This document shows positions 1-6,811 of a DNA stretch of 12,616 bases, one piece after another; the stretch's first letter is position 1, and each line of letters opens with the position of its first letter. Made by a program: the position numbers and the translations under genes. The notes below the pieces were generated by a model, which was not told the DNA's origin, did not search any database, and was given only the letters and a program-made list of their open reading frames with translations. The stretch is taken from assembly GCA_029938515.1 (NCBI GenBank), contig JAOZUU010000028.1, forward strand, positions 1-12,616, written 5' to 3'. Source of the DNA: Desulfobacterales bacterium. GTDB lineage: Bacteria > Desulfobacterota > Desulfobacteria > Desulfobacterales > QNYZ01.

Positions 1-2
1 TG

Positions 3-116
3 CGGCTTGTCAAGAATCTGCGACGCAACCCCGTCAGCCACTACACCTTCCGCCGCGTGGAACAACTGAGAAGGACTTTTATGGCAGCACTTGAATCAAT
101 CCCCGAAAGGAAATGA
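3..116 (+). CDS. C-terminal end of an unidentified protein (partial)
   Basis: An open frame enters from the left edge and encodes 37 residues before a TGA. The residues are basic and helical in character (LVKNLRRNP, then FRRVEQLRRTFMAALE). The stop overlaps a possible ATG of the next gene as ATGA, which supports a real coding end in the same operon as the PqqD-like gene. Too little remains to name a family. A member of the peptide cassette is possible from position alone. The other two forward frames close at 69 and 92 with unconvincing translations. Confidence 0.5.
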   Translation, partial: RLVKNLRRNPVSHYTFRRVEQLRRTFMAALESIPERK

Positions 117-121
117 TCGTC

Positions 122-400
122 ATGAAATCGACCGCCAACCCCACCGCCAATCCCATGATCGTGCTCAGGGAAGAATTCGACGATTGGGCCATTCTTTTCG
201 ATCCCGATACCGGTAACGCCCATGGCATCAACCCGGTGGGTGTGTTCATCTGGAAGCATCTGGACGGCCGGCATACTGGCAACCAGATCTTGCAGAAATT
301 GCGTGAGAGCTGTGAAGCTGTGCCCCAGGATGCTGAAAAGGAAGTAGATGATTTTATTGAGGATCTTGTCAAAAGAGGATATGTTGGATATGAAGCCTGA
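122..400 (+). CDS. scmD: PqqD-like peptide-binding protein (ScmD-like)
   Basis: This small soluble protein of about 92 residues resembles PqqD/RRE domains, which bind the leader of a ribosomal precursor peptide and present it to a radical SAM enzyme. The segment ILFDPDTGNAHGINPVGVFIW, then an acidic helix and the end FIEDLVKRGYVGYEA, is the usual PqqD pattern: a beta hairpin, then 'N-x-x-G-x-x-I/L-W', then helices. I chose ATG 122 because AGGA at 108-111 lies 10 bp upstream. ATG 113 is also possible (95 aa) and would overlap the previous stop, but leaves only 2 bases after AGG. The 3' end overlaps the first radical SAM gene. With two SPASM enzymes and a P-loop protein nearby, it fits ScmD of the SynChlorMet cassette. 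The family call is firm; the Scm name is from remembered family composition. Confidence 0.85.
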   Translation: MKSTANPTANPMIVLREEFDDWAILFDPDTGNAHGINPVGVFIWKHLDGRHTGNQILQKLRESCEAVPQDAEKEVDDFIEDLVKRGYVGYEA

Positions 401-1511
401 TAAGCTTCAAGCTCCATTGCGGGTGATGAAAACCCCGCGAACCGTCGACATTGCCATTACCAACAGGTGCAACTTGCGCTGCACTTATTGCTACCATTTT
501 TCCAGTGCCGGTGATGTTGACGAGGACTTGCCAAAAGAGGAATGGCTCAGGTTTTTCGAAGAATTGAAGCGCTGTGCGGTGATGGATGTTGTTTTGGCCG
601 GTGGCGAGCCTTTCTTCCGCAAGGATCTTAGCGAACTGATAGAAGGTATTATCAAAAACAACATGCGGTTTTCCATTTTGAGCAATGGCACCCTCATTAC
701 CGATAAAATCGCCGGATTTCTGTCTTCCACGGAGCGATGTGATTATGTTCAGGTTTCCCTTGACGGATCCAAACCTGAAACCCATGATACCTGTCGGGGT
801 AAGGGAAATTTTAATCGGGCTATTAAGGGTATCGAGTGTCTCCGAAAACATTCTGTTTCCGTCCAGGTTCGCGCTACGATTCATAAGCATAACGTCACGG
901 ACCTTGAGGAAATGGCCCGATTTTTTTTGGAGGAAATGGGGCTTGAGAGCTTTTCTACCAATGCCGCTTCCTATATGGGCCTTTTAAGACAAAATGTGGA
1001 GCAAGTGGGGTTAACCGTTGAAGATCGAATGCTGGCCATGAAGTCCCTTGTCAGGCTCAATAAAAAATATGATAATCGCATCAACGCTCAAGCCGGTCCC
1101 CTGGCAGAGGCTGCCATGTGGGGTGAAATGAAGAACGCCCGCGACCAAGGGAAAAAACAGATTCCCGGTCGAGGGCATCTAACCGCCTGCGGTTGCGTGA
1201 CGGAGAAAATTGCCGTTCGAGCCGACGGTGCCATCATCCCCTGTACATTGCTAAGTCACATGAAACTCGGGCAGATAAATAAAGATGATTTTAAAGTAAT
1301 CTGGCAAGACCATCCCGGAATGCGAAAAATGAGGGAACGACGCTATATCCCTTTAAGTGATTTTAAATTTTGCCAGGGATGCGAATACATCAATTCCTGC
1401 ACGGGTAACTGCCCCGGCCTTGCTTATACGATCGTCGGGAAAGTGAATCATCCCAGCCCGGATGCATGCCTGCGGCAATTTTTTAAGGAAGGGGGAAGGC
1501 TGCCCTTATAG
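390..1511 (+). CDS. scmE: Radical SAM/SPASM peptide maturase (ScmE-like)
   Basis: A radical SAM enzyme with a SPASM domain, expected to use S-adenosylmethionine and a [4Fe-4S] cluster to modify a peptide substrate. From ATG 390 (373 aa) the cluster motif CNLRCTYC has cysteines 27, 31 and 34, and the SAM-binding GGEP is at 71-74. The C-terminal SPASM domain carries the Cx2Cx5Cx3C pattern at 328, 331, 337 and 341, with upstream cysteines (ACGC and IIPC) and a final cysteine near DACLRQF, so it should bind auxiliary clusters. ATG 390 has AGAGG 11 bp upstream. ATG 381 and the far ATG 348 are alternatives; 348 would add a leader absent from the family. It overlaps scmD by 11 bp, implying translational coupling. 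The text around MRVMKTPR and LPKEEWLRFFEEL matches my memory of ScmE. PqqE-like enzymes are the wider family. Confidence 0.88.
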   Translation: MKPDKLQAPLRVMKTPRTVDIAITNRCNLRCTYCYHFSSAGDVDEDLPKEEWLRFFEELKRCAVMDVVLAGGEPFFRKDLSELIEGIIKNNMRFSILSNGTLITDKIAGFLSSTERCDYVQVSLDGSKPETHDTCRGKGNFNRAIKGIECLRKHSVSVQVRATIHKHNVTDLEEMARFFLEEMGLESFSTNAASYMGLLRQNVEQVGLTVEDRMLAMKSLVRLNKKYDNRINAQAGPLAEAAMWGEMKNARDQGKKQIPGRGHLTACGCVTEKIAVRADGAIIPCTLLSHMKLGQINKDDFKVIWQDHPGMRKMRERRYIPLSDFKFCQGCEYINSCTGNCPGLAYTIVGKVNHPSPDACLRQFFKEGGRLPL

Positions 1512-1521
1512 TGAACGATCG

Positions 1522-2649
1522 ATGAGTATCAACAAGGACAGGGAAGAACGAGCATATCCCTTAAATCAGATATATTTTTACCTGACCGAGGGATGTAACC
1601 TACGCTGCCGTCACTGCTGGATTGCGCCGAAATTTCAAACCGAAAAGCGTTCCTATCCCGTCCTTTCCATGGATTTTTTCCGATCCATCATTAAACAGGC
1701 CAAACCGCTGGGCCTTTCGGGTGTTAAACTGACCGGGGGAGAACCCTTGATGCATCCTGATATCGATGGTATTCTCGAACACATCAAGAGAGAAAATCTA
1801 AATCTTACCGTGGAGACCAATGGGATTCTCTGTACCCTCGAAATTGCCCAAAAAATGGCAGCCTGCAAAAATCCGTTTGTCTCAGTGAGCCTGGACGGTG
1901 CCGATGCCTCAACCCATGAATGGGTGCGCGGAATTTCCGGCTGTTTTGATGAAACTCTTCAAGGAATACGGAATCTGGTTGATGCCGGATTAAAACCCCA
2001 AATCATCATGAGTCTCATGCGCCGCAACAAAGATCATATGGAACGTCTTGTGCAGCTGGCGGAAACACTGGGAGCAGAATCGGTCAAATTTAATCTCACC
2101 ATGCCCATCGCAAGGGGAGAAAAGCTGCATGAAAGCGGAGATACCCTGACCATTGAGGAGCTTGTTGAGATAGGCTCGTGGGTGGAGAACACGTTTTCCG
2201 ATTCAATCGAACTGCGAATAGTGTACGATCATCCGCCAGCTTTCCGTCCCTTGGGAAAGATGTTTGGCGATAATGGGGACGGATGCAGCCGATGCGGAAT
2301 CCTGGGCATTCTGGGAGTACTTGCCAATGGATCTTATTCCCTTTGCGGTATCGGAGAGAATGTGGCTGAATTGGTTTTTGGGCATGTGGAATCAGAACGC
2401 CTGGAAAATATATGGAAAAAGACCGTCATTCTAAATGAATTGCGAGAGGGGCTCACGGAACGCCTGGAAGGAATTTGCGGAAGTTGTCTGATGAAAAACG
2501 TATGCCTGGGAAGCTGCATCGCCCAAAATTATTATAGCAACAAGAATCTGTGGGCCCCTCATTGGTTTTGTGAAGCGGCCCAGAAAAAAGGGCTCTTTCC
2601 GAAAACCCGTTTACGTCCCTCCAACTCGAATATCAGTTCAAACGATTGA
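1522..2649 (+). CDS. scmF: Radical SAM/SPASM peptide maturase (ScmF-like)
   Basis: A second, clearly different radical SAM/SPASM enzyme (375 aa). EGCNLRCRHCW holds the cluster cysteines at 25, 29 and 32; GGEP is at 72-75; ETNG and SLDGAD follow as in PqqE-type barrels. The SPASM end has Cx2Cx5Cx3C at 319, 322, 328 and 332, preceded by CSRC and LCGIG and followed by a cysteine in HWFCEAA, so all cluster ligands look intact. The start is ATG 1522, 10 bp after the scmE stop. No strong Shine-Dalgarno sits before it, so coupling to scmE is likely. ATG 1462 would run 50 bp into scmE and encodes an unconvincing leader. Two SPASM enzymes in one cassette suggest two modification steps or one enzyme per set of residues. 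The YPLNQIYFYLTEGCNL start fits ScmF as I remember it. Confidence 0.88.
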   Translation: MSINKDREERAYPLNQIYFYLTEGCNLRCRHCWIAPKFQTEKRSYPVLSMDFFRSIIKQAKPLGLSGVKLTGGEPLMHPDIDGILEHIKRENLNLTVETNGILCTLEIAQKMAACKNPFVSVSLDGADASTHEWVRGISGCFDETLQGIRNLVDAGLKPQIIMSLMRRNKDHMERLVQLAETLGAESVKFNLTMPIARGEKLHESGDTLTIEELVEIGSWVENTFSDSIELRIVYDHPPAFRPLGKMFGDNGDGCSRCGILGILGVLANGSYSLCGIGENVAELVFGHVESERLENIWKKTVILNELREGLTERLEGICGSCLMKNVCLGSCIAQNYYSNKNLWAPHWFCEAAQKKGLFPKTRLRPSNSNISSND

Positions 2650-2705
2650 CAATCTACATTGCAAACAATAAAGAAACGTTCTGGCAAGCAAAGGAAATGA
2701 AAACT

Positions 2706-2939
2706 ATGAAATGGGAAAAGCCGATATTAATTGATCTGACAGATTCCCTCGCTTATGGCGCCTGTACTGGTGGATCAAACCCAAGCGGAGGAGGATGCGC
2801 ATCCGGTACCGCTGCCGCAAATGAATGCGGCGGCGGTGGAACAGCCAGGCTTGGATGCAGGGGTGGTGGGAATACCGTAGGCCCGGCATGCCGTATAGGG
2901 ATCGGACCGGACACGTGCAGAGGCGGCAAAAATGGTTGA
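2706..2939 (+). CDS. Candidate RiPP precursor, six-cysteine Gly-rich peptide
   Basis: A 77-aa peptide just after the two radical SAM genes, and the most likely substrate of the cassette. Residues 1-17 form a leader (MKWEKPILIDLTDSLAY) with the short beta-prone segment that PqqD domains bind. Residues 18-77 have 21 glycines and six cysteines at 20, 31, 41, 51, 62 and 71. Every cysteine is followed by glycine at +3 (CTGG, CASG, CGGG, CRGG, CRIG, CRGG). There is no signal peptide or membrane segment. ATG 2706 is chosen because AAGGA at 2691-2695 lies 10 bp upstream. ATG 2697 (80 aa) is too close to it, and a TTG at 2646 overlapping the scmF stop would give 97 aa. A weak terminator follows. Thioether crosslinking at the cysteines is inferred from radical SAM RiPPs such as SCIFF-type peptides, not shown here. 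Confidence 0.8.
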   Translation: MKWEKPILIDLTDSLAYGACTGGSNPSGGGCASGTAAANECGGGGTARLGCRGGGNTVGPACRIGIGPDTCRGGKNG

Positions 2940-2966
2940 TAAACCGGAAAAACCTTTTAGCTGATT

Positions 2967-2985
2967 AGCCCAAAGTGGGGCTTTT
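2967..2985 (+). terminator. Weak intrinsic terminator or attenuator after the precursor gene
   Basis: A 5-bp stem (AGCCC at 2967-2971 with GGGCT at 2978-2982), a 6-base loop, then TTTT, lies 28 bp after the precursor stop. It is short for a strong terminator. A partial stop here would let the peptide mRNA outnumber the downstream P-loop and peptidase transcripts, which is common for RiPP precursors. That is an inference. Confidence 0.4.
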
Positions 2986-3071
2986 GAATAATATTAATTT
3001 TTGTTCAAGTTCAAGGAACACGAAAAATTTAACCACAGGCGTCCCGCAGGAAGTGCACTTGGGGTGAATAT

Positions 3072-3164
3072 ATGAAATATTTCGAGGATTACGCTAACCT
3101 ACCTGCCGAATCCTCGGCGCAAAAATTGGACAAAAGGGGTGTTTTTTTAAAAATCTCAAGGTAA
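3072..3164 (+). CDS. Possible 30-aa peptide ORF
   Basis: ATG 3072 is preceded by GGGG at 3061-3064, 7 bases upstream, and opens a 30-codon frame: MKYFEDYANLPAESSAQKLD, followed by a basic end. The peptide is hydrophilic with no cysteine or glycine-rich core, so it is not an obvious second substrate. The composition looks protein-like, but the frame also runs open upstream without a start. It may be the remnant of a longer gene or part of a dispersed repeat. I assign no function. Confidence 0.25.
   Translation: MKYFEDYANLPAESSAQKLDKRGVFLKISR
3083..3116. repeat. Inverted repeat, 8-bp arms
   Basis: CGAGGATT at 3083-3090 is exactly complementary to AATCCTCG at 3109-3116 across an 18-base spacer. 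No T-tract follows, so it is not a clear terminator. It lies inside the possible 30-aa ORF and could be part of a small structured or mobile intergenic element. Confidence 0.45.
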
Positions 3165-3288
3165 CATTATCACCAGCCAATGGGCCTTTCATCAACCATA
3201 TCAGCCATAGTAAACCTAAATATCAATAGCAAACCTGGATTTATAGTACTGCAAAAAAAGATAAACCGAGATCTTGCTGGAAGGCAAA

Positions 3289-4179
3289 TTGCAAACTGAA
3301 AAACCCACTCCCAGGACCGTTCAAAGATCATACCATTTGTCATTGAGCGATGGAAACCGATGGTGTTTTTCCGCAGATCACCGCAACACCCATGTGTTAG
3401 AAAACCTGGCTCGCATCATGCGACTCAATCAGGGGTCCTTAAACAGTTCCCCTAATCTTATTTTCTGTAGTAAGCGATCAGGCAAAGAAAAGGGTGCCAA
3501 TAAGAATACCCATACGTATAAACCCTTTCGTTTTTGGAAACATAACGATGGACAGGACCTCTTTTGTGAGACAAGTGACAACAGGGGGCTAGAAATTCAA
3601 TACTTACATATGTGGTATGGTCTTTTGCCCATCTACCAACAAAGTAGCAATATTGGTGGATTAGCTGTCCATGGGGCCTTGGCGGAACTAAACGGTGAGG
3701 GATTTCTCATGGTCGCACCAGGTGGCGCCGGAAAATCAACCTGCTATCGCCGGTTTCCCAATTACTGGCAGCCATTGTGTGACGATGAATCCCTGGTTGT
3801 TCTCGACGAGCGTAAAAAATACCGGGCCCATCCATTTCCAACTTGGAGCAATTATCTTTGGAAACGTTCCAGAATGACCTGGGATGTTCAGCATTCGGTA
3901 CCGCTTAAGGGATTATTTTTTCTTGAAAAAGCCGACAATGATACAGTCGAATCATTGGGAGGGGGCAAAGCCGCCGGTTTATTGAATGCATCGACCAATC
4001 AGGTATTTGAGAAATACTGTCGGGTAATGAATAAACAAAATCAAAGAATCCTTCGGCAGATGCTCTTTAAAAGTGTCTGCCGAATGGCAAAGCAGATTCC
4101 GTCCTATCGTCTGCGTGTCAGCCGTCATGGCAGATTTTGGGAAAAGATGGAAGCGGCTACCAGTAATCAGGGGAAATAA
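3289..4179 (+). CDS. scmC: HPr-kinase-like P-loop protein (ScmC-like)
   Basis: A soluble protein of about 296 aa with one P-loop, GGAGKST, at residues 145-151 (codons 3721-3741), preceded by GEGFLMVAP. After it come LCDDESLVVLD and AHPFPTW, the layout of HPr kinase/phosphorylase-like domains found beside PqqD proteins in peptide cassettes. The N-terminal part (HLSLSDGNRWCFSAD) looks like the usual cap of these proteins. It probably binds ATP and phosphorylates or otherwise acts on the peptide or a partner; the target is unknown. No ATG lies near the 5' end. TTG 3289 has GGAAGG 4 bases upstream and is my choice; TTG 3274 would add five residues, and a stop at 3262 rules out anything much longer. 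It fits the cassette member ScmC. The 3' end overlaps the peptidase start as TAATG. Confidence 0.75.
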   Translation: MQTEKPTPRTVQRSYHLSLSDGNRWCFSADHRNTHVLENLARIMRLNQGSLNSSPNLIFCSKRSGKEKGANKNTHTYKPFRFWKHNDGQDLFCETSDNRGLEIQYLHMWYGLLPIYQQSSNIGGLAVHGALAELNGEGFLMVAPGGAGKSTCYRRFPNYWQPLCDDESLVVLDERKKYRAHPFPTWSNYLWKRSRMTWDVQHSVPLKGLFFLEKADNDTVESLGGGKAAGLLNASTNQVFEKYCRVMNKQNQRILRQMLFKSVCRMAKQIPSYRLRVSRHGRFWEKMEAATSNQGK

Positions 4180-4799
4180 TGAGACCTATGAGACCTAATA
4201 TGAACTACAAAGGTCCCAGCATGAATCCCACCCTGAAAGCGGGTGACGGCCTATACGTGATCCCGTATGGAGACAATCCCATAGACACCGGAGATGTCGT
4301 CGTTTTCCGTCATCCGGAAGAGAAATATAAAATTGTCCATCGGGTCGTTGCCGTTGATCCGCAGGGTTTAAGAACCCGGGGTGATAATAACAAGGGTCTC
4401 GATTCGTGGGTATTGAGACCTGAGGAGATTATCGGCCGAGTGGTCTCCGCTGGAAGAAACACGAAAATAAGAACAATTCGCGGGGGGGCGCGGGGCCGAA
4501 TGTTGGCTTCGGTACTTTGGGCCATAAAAAATATCAACATGACTGTTTCCAAGATACTCCATCCGGCCTACCATTTGCTGGCAAGATCAGGAATTTTCTT
4601 GAAACTGGTTCCCCTTCTGCCGAAAATGCGAATCCTTTCTTTTAACCGGCCCGAAGGGGATGAGTTGCAATTATTTATGGGAAACCATATGTTCGGTCGA
4701 TATTTGCCGGAATATGACCAGTGGCGGATCATGCGCCCCTTTCGCCTGTTCGTGGACGAAGCCTGCCTGAAGCGTAACCGTTCACGGTTAAAGGGCTAA
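4179..4799 (+). CDS. S24/S26-family peptidase, signal-peptidase-like (SipW/ER type)
   Basis: A serine peptidase of 206 aa related to signal peptidase I. KGPSMNPTLKAGD places the nucleophile at Ser14. IVHRVV gives a His at 54 where bacterial SPase I has its lysine, and RGDNN with Asp69 or Asp75 completes the site, as in the Ser-His (SipW, archaeal and ER) branch. Two features are odd. There is no membrane segment before the catalytic serine, and about 80 residues follow the core with a hydrophobic stretch near 110-145 (LASVLWAIKNI, then LLARSGIFLKLVPLLP) that could anchor it. ATG 4179 overlaps the scmC stop by one base and has AGGGG 5 bases upstream, so the pair is coupled. Possible jobs are removing the peptide leader or trimming an exported protein. 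The substrate is inferred only from position. Confidence 0.78.
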   Translation: MRPMRPNMNYKGPSMNPTLKAGDGLYVIPYGDNPIDTGDVVVFRHPEEKYKIVHRVVAVDPQGLRTRGDNNKGLDSWVLRPEEIIGRVVSAGRNTKIRTIRGGARGRMLASVLWAIKNINMTVSKILHPAYHLLARSGIFLKLVPLLPKMRILSFNRPEGDELQLFMGNHMFGRYLPEYDQWRIMRPFRLFVDEACLKRNRSRLKG

Positions 4800-4865
4800 T
4801 TGTACGGGTTGAACGAAAAAATTTTAAGTTAACAGCATTGATATGGGAATAATGGGAGGATCACG

Positions 4866-5378
4866 ATGAGGCTTAAAATTAAGATAAATTTTAGCACTTC
4901 GATCTTTGTAGCCCTCATTTTTCTCTTTGTCATCTCCCAGTATGCCCTGGCTGATTCTAAGTGGGAGAGACTGCTTGAACAGGGTAAGCTTAAAGAGGGC
5001 GTGACTGTTGCAGTTACGACAAACATCCCCGTGGATGAGATCAGTAATAAGGCGGTGGAACTAAATTATCCGGCCTGCGACATATTGGAGGCCGAACTTA
5101 AAGCAACGATCGATGCGTACATGGCTCTGAAAACCATTGTCGCCGCGGGTGGCGATGTGGAACATCTGGCGCGGTGCTGCGCGGAACCGAAAATAGCCAT
5201 CGCTTCCGCTGTTTTTGCCAAAGCCGCCATCGATGCCGGCCTCGATCCCGACACTGTGGACCGCCTCATCGGGACCGCTTTTACACCGCTACCGGGAGAA
5301 CCTGGGGTCTTCACGCGTGAAGCCATCGTCGCCGGGGGAGAAATTCGCGAGGGAATTGTCAGCCCGATAAGGCCCTAG
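4866..5378 (+). CDS. Secreted protein of unknown function
   Basis: A 170-aa protein with a clear signal peptide: a basic start, a hydrophobic core and a likely cut after Ala29 (YALA/DS). The mature part is mostly helical, with short alanine-rich stretches that look like weak helical repeats (KTIVAAGGDVEHLARC; AKAAIDAGLDPDTVDRLIG). It has three cysteines, one in YPACDIL and a pair in ARCCAEP, which could form disulfides in the periplasm. The C-terminal part (PGEPGVFTREAIVAGG) is rich in Pro and Gly. GGGAGG lies 8 bases before the ATG, and the beta-barrel gene starts 6 bp downstream, so the two are likely made together; a periplasmic partner of the barrel is one option. I do not recognise the family. 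Confidence 0.8.
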   Translation: MRLKIKINFSTSIFVALIFLFVISQYALADSKWERLLEQGKLKEGVTVAVTTNIPVDEISNKAVELNYPACDILEAELKATIDAYMALKTIVAAGGDVEHLARCCAEPKIAIASAVFAKAAIDAGLDPDTVDRLIGTAFTPLPGEPGVFTREAIVAGGEIREGIVSPIRP

Positions 5379-5384
5379 GAAAAA

Positions 5385-6701
5385 ATGTTAAACATTTTCA
5401 GATACCTGAAATATAAAATTGTTGCCCCACTCCTAGTGATATTCTTGATCCTATCTCTACCGATCCAGGCGCAAGAATCCAAAGAAGTCGATAAAATCAG
5501 CGGAGATATATTTGGAAAAGGGGGAGGATATATTCACCCATCCCTGTCGGTCGGCGGAGTTTACACGGACAATGTCTTCCTTACCGCGAAAGACGAAAAA
5601 GATGATTTTCTCTGGGTGATCTCTCCGGAAATATGGCTGGTGCTGCCCGGTAGCCGAATAAAACCGATGACCCTGGCGGTCTCACCCAGGACCCCGGCCG
5701 GTTTTACGATGAGCCGGCCAAACCCTGAAAGTTTCAGACGCTACCAGACCTACTTATATTACGGTGCCGAAATTTTAAGGTATTCGGATTTTTCGATAAT
5801 GGATTTTGACAGCCACAGACTCGAAGGACTGTTTCAATACAATTTACGCAGCGGTCTTTCCATTGAGCTGCTCGATCAGTACACCATTTCATTTGATGAA
5901 GTCGGCGTCGATGCCATTACCCTGCGTGATCAATACAAGAATAACCTTTTTGGCGCAATCTTGTCCTACGATGTCACCACACGGTTTCAATTGAGGTTGG
6001 ATTATACCAATATGGGCATCGATTATGAAAACAGCGCCCTTAGCGAACGAGATCGAAGCGATAACGCCTATTCCGCCTACCTGTTTTTTAATATAAAACC
6101 AAAAACCTCGATTTTCGCCCAGTATCGATTCATAGATATTGAATATGATATTAATACCCTCGCCGATAACAGCCGGGAGCAGCAATATTTCGGCGGCATC
6201 CAGTGGGACATGACGGCCAGATCGCGGGGTCGGTTCAAGGCGGGGTATGGCGTCAAGGATTTTGATGATGCGGCAATAGATAATGCCGACAATTTTATTT
6301 TAGAGGCTGAACTCCACCATATATTCACTCCCAAGACCACGTTGAACCTGACCGGATTCAGGCGAACCGATGAAACCAGAATTCCGGGGACCGCTTATGT
6401 ACTGACTCACGGTGTTACGGCAGATTACGATCAGCGGATAACCGAAAAGCTGACCGGCCATATTTTTCTGGCCTATTCATTGGATGATTATCAGGGCGAC
6501 AGCACCTTTGAGGGCGAGACGAAAGAAAGAGAAGATGATTTTATCCGCCTGAGGCCGTCGTTGCGGTACAAATTCGCACGCTGGCTGATGGCCGAGGCAG
6601 CCTACCTGTTTTCCCGGCGTAACTCGAATTTTTCCGAGTTTGATTTTACCGAAAACCGGTTTTCGTTCAGAATTTCCGCTTCACTGTATGACGATTTCTG
6701 A
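5385..6701 (+). CDS. Outer-membrane beta-barrel protein (BBP2/EpsL-like)
   Basis: A 438-aa exported protein. The N-terminus is a signal peptide with a likely cut at IQA/QES. The rest alternates short amphipathic strands with polar turns (LSVGGVYTDNVFL; RFQLRLDYTNMGI; TSIFAQYRFIDIEY), and the last residue is Phe after ASLYDD, the usual end of outer-membrane barrels. The early YTDNVF motif and the length fit the putative beta-barrel porin 2 group that accompanies exopolysaccharide and exosortase loci (EpsL type). The likely role is polysaccharide passage across, or assembly at, the outer membrane. AGGA at 5377-5380, overlapping the upstream stop TAG, provides the ribosome site. A Wza gene follows after 110 bp. 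No exosortase or PEP-CTERM gene is visible in this window. Confidence in the barrel is high and in the subfamily moderate. Confidence 0.82.
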   Translation: MLNIFRYLKYKIVAPLLVIFLILSLPIQAQESKEVDKISGDIFGKGGGYIHPSLSVGGVYTDNVFLTAKDEKDDFLWVISPEIWLVLPGSRIKPMTLAVSPRTPAGFTMSRPNPESFRRYQTYLYYGAEILRYSDFSIMDFDSHRLEGLFQYNLRSGLSIELLDQYTISFDEVGVDAITLRDQYKNNLFGAILSYDVTTRFQLRLDYTNMGIDYENSALSERDRSDNAYSAYLFFNIKPKTSIFAQYRFIDIEYDINTLADNSREQQYFGGIQWDMTARSRGRFKAGYGVKDFDDAAIDNADNFILEAELHHIFTPKTTLNLTGFRRTDETRIPGTAYVLTHGVTADYDQRITEKLTGHIFLAYSLDDYQGDSTFEGETKEREDDFIRLRPSLRYKFARWLMAEAAYLFSRRNSNFSEFDFTENRFSFRISASLYDDF

Positions 6702-6740
6702 TGGTTTCATAAAAAGATTAGCCACAGACTTACACAGACG

Positions 6741-6769
6741 TTTAATTCGGCTGATTCAGCCGAATTAAA
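6741..6769. repeat. Perfect 29-bp palindrome upstream of the wza gene
   Basis: TTTAATTCGGCTGA at 6741-6754 is the exact reverse complement of 6756-6769, around a single base at 6755. As RNA it would form a 13-bp stem with a 3-base loop. No T-tract follows, so it is not a standard intrinsic terminator. It could be an operator, an mRNA-processing or stabilising hairpin, or part of the inserted element bounded by the repeat arms at 6717 and 6903. Confidence 0.7.
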
Positions 6770-6811
6770 GATTCATCGCTTCGCGAAATATACTAATTTA
6801 TCAGTCTAAAG

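Larger units (their letters stand above)
2940..3273 (+). other. 334-bp region between precursor and P-loop gene
   Basis: This gap looks more AT-rich than its flanks and breaks the otherwise tight cassette. It holds the weak terminator at 2967-2985, a 30-codon ORF at 3072-3164, and an 8-bp inverted repeat inside that ORF. The stretch 3026-3070 has the look of dispersed intergenic sequence (ACCACAGGCGTCCCGCAGG and on). From 3165 to 3273 I see no gene, and no convincing promoter boxes, though a promoter for the P-loop/peptidase pair would be expected here if the terminator works. Confidence 0.5.

Noticed and set aside
348..389. Longer start for the first radical SAM protein at ATG 348
   Set aside because: Lies deep inside the PqqD-like gene, and the added residues match nothing in the family; a better start follows AGAGG.
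369..890. Antisense open frame of 173 codons opposite the first radical SAM gene
   Set aside because: Overlaps intact CxxxCxxC and GGEP coding sequence and shows no protein-like features.
2646..2705. Upstream extension of the precursor gene from a TTG
   Set aside because: The TTG overlaps the previous stop and has no ribosome site, whereas the ATGs at 2697 and 2706 follow AAGGA.
4777..4790. Small hairpin (AACCG...CGGTT) at the end of the peptidase gene
   Set aside because: Short stem inside coding sequence with no following T-tract, so not a terminator.
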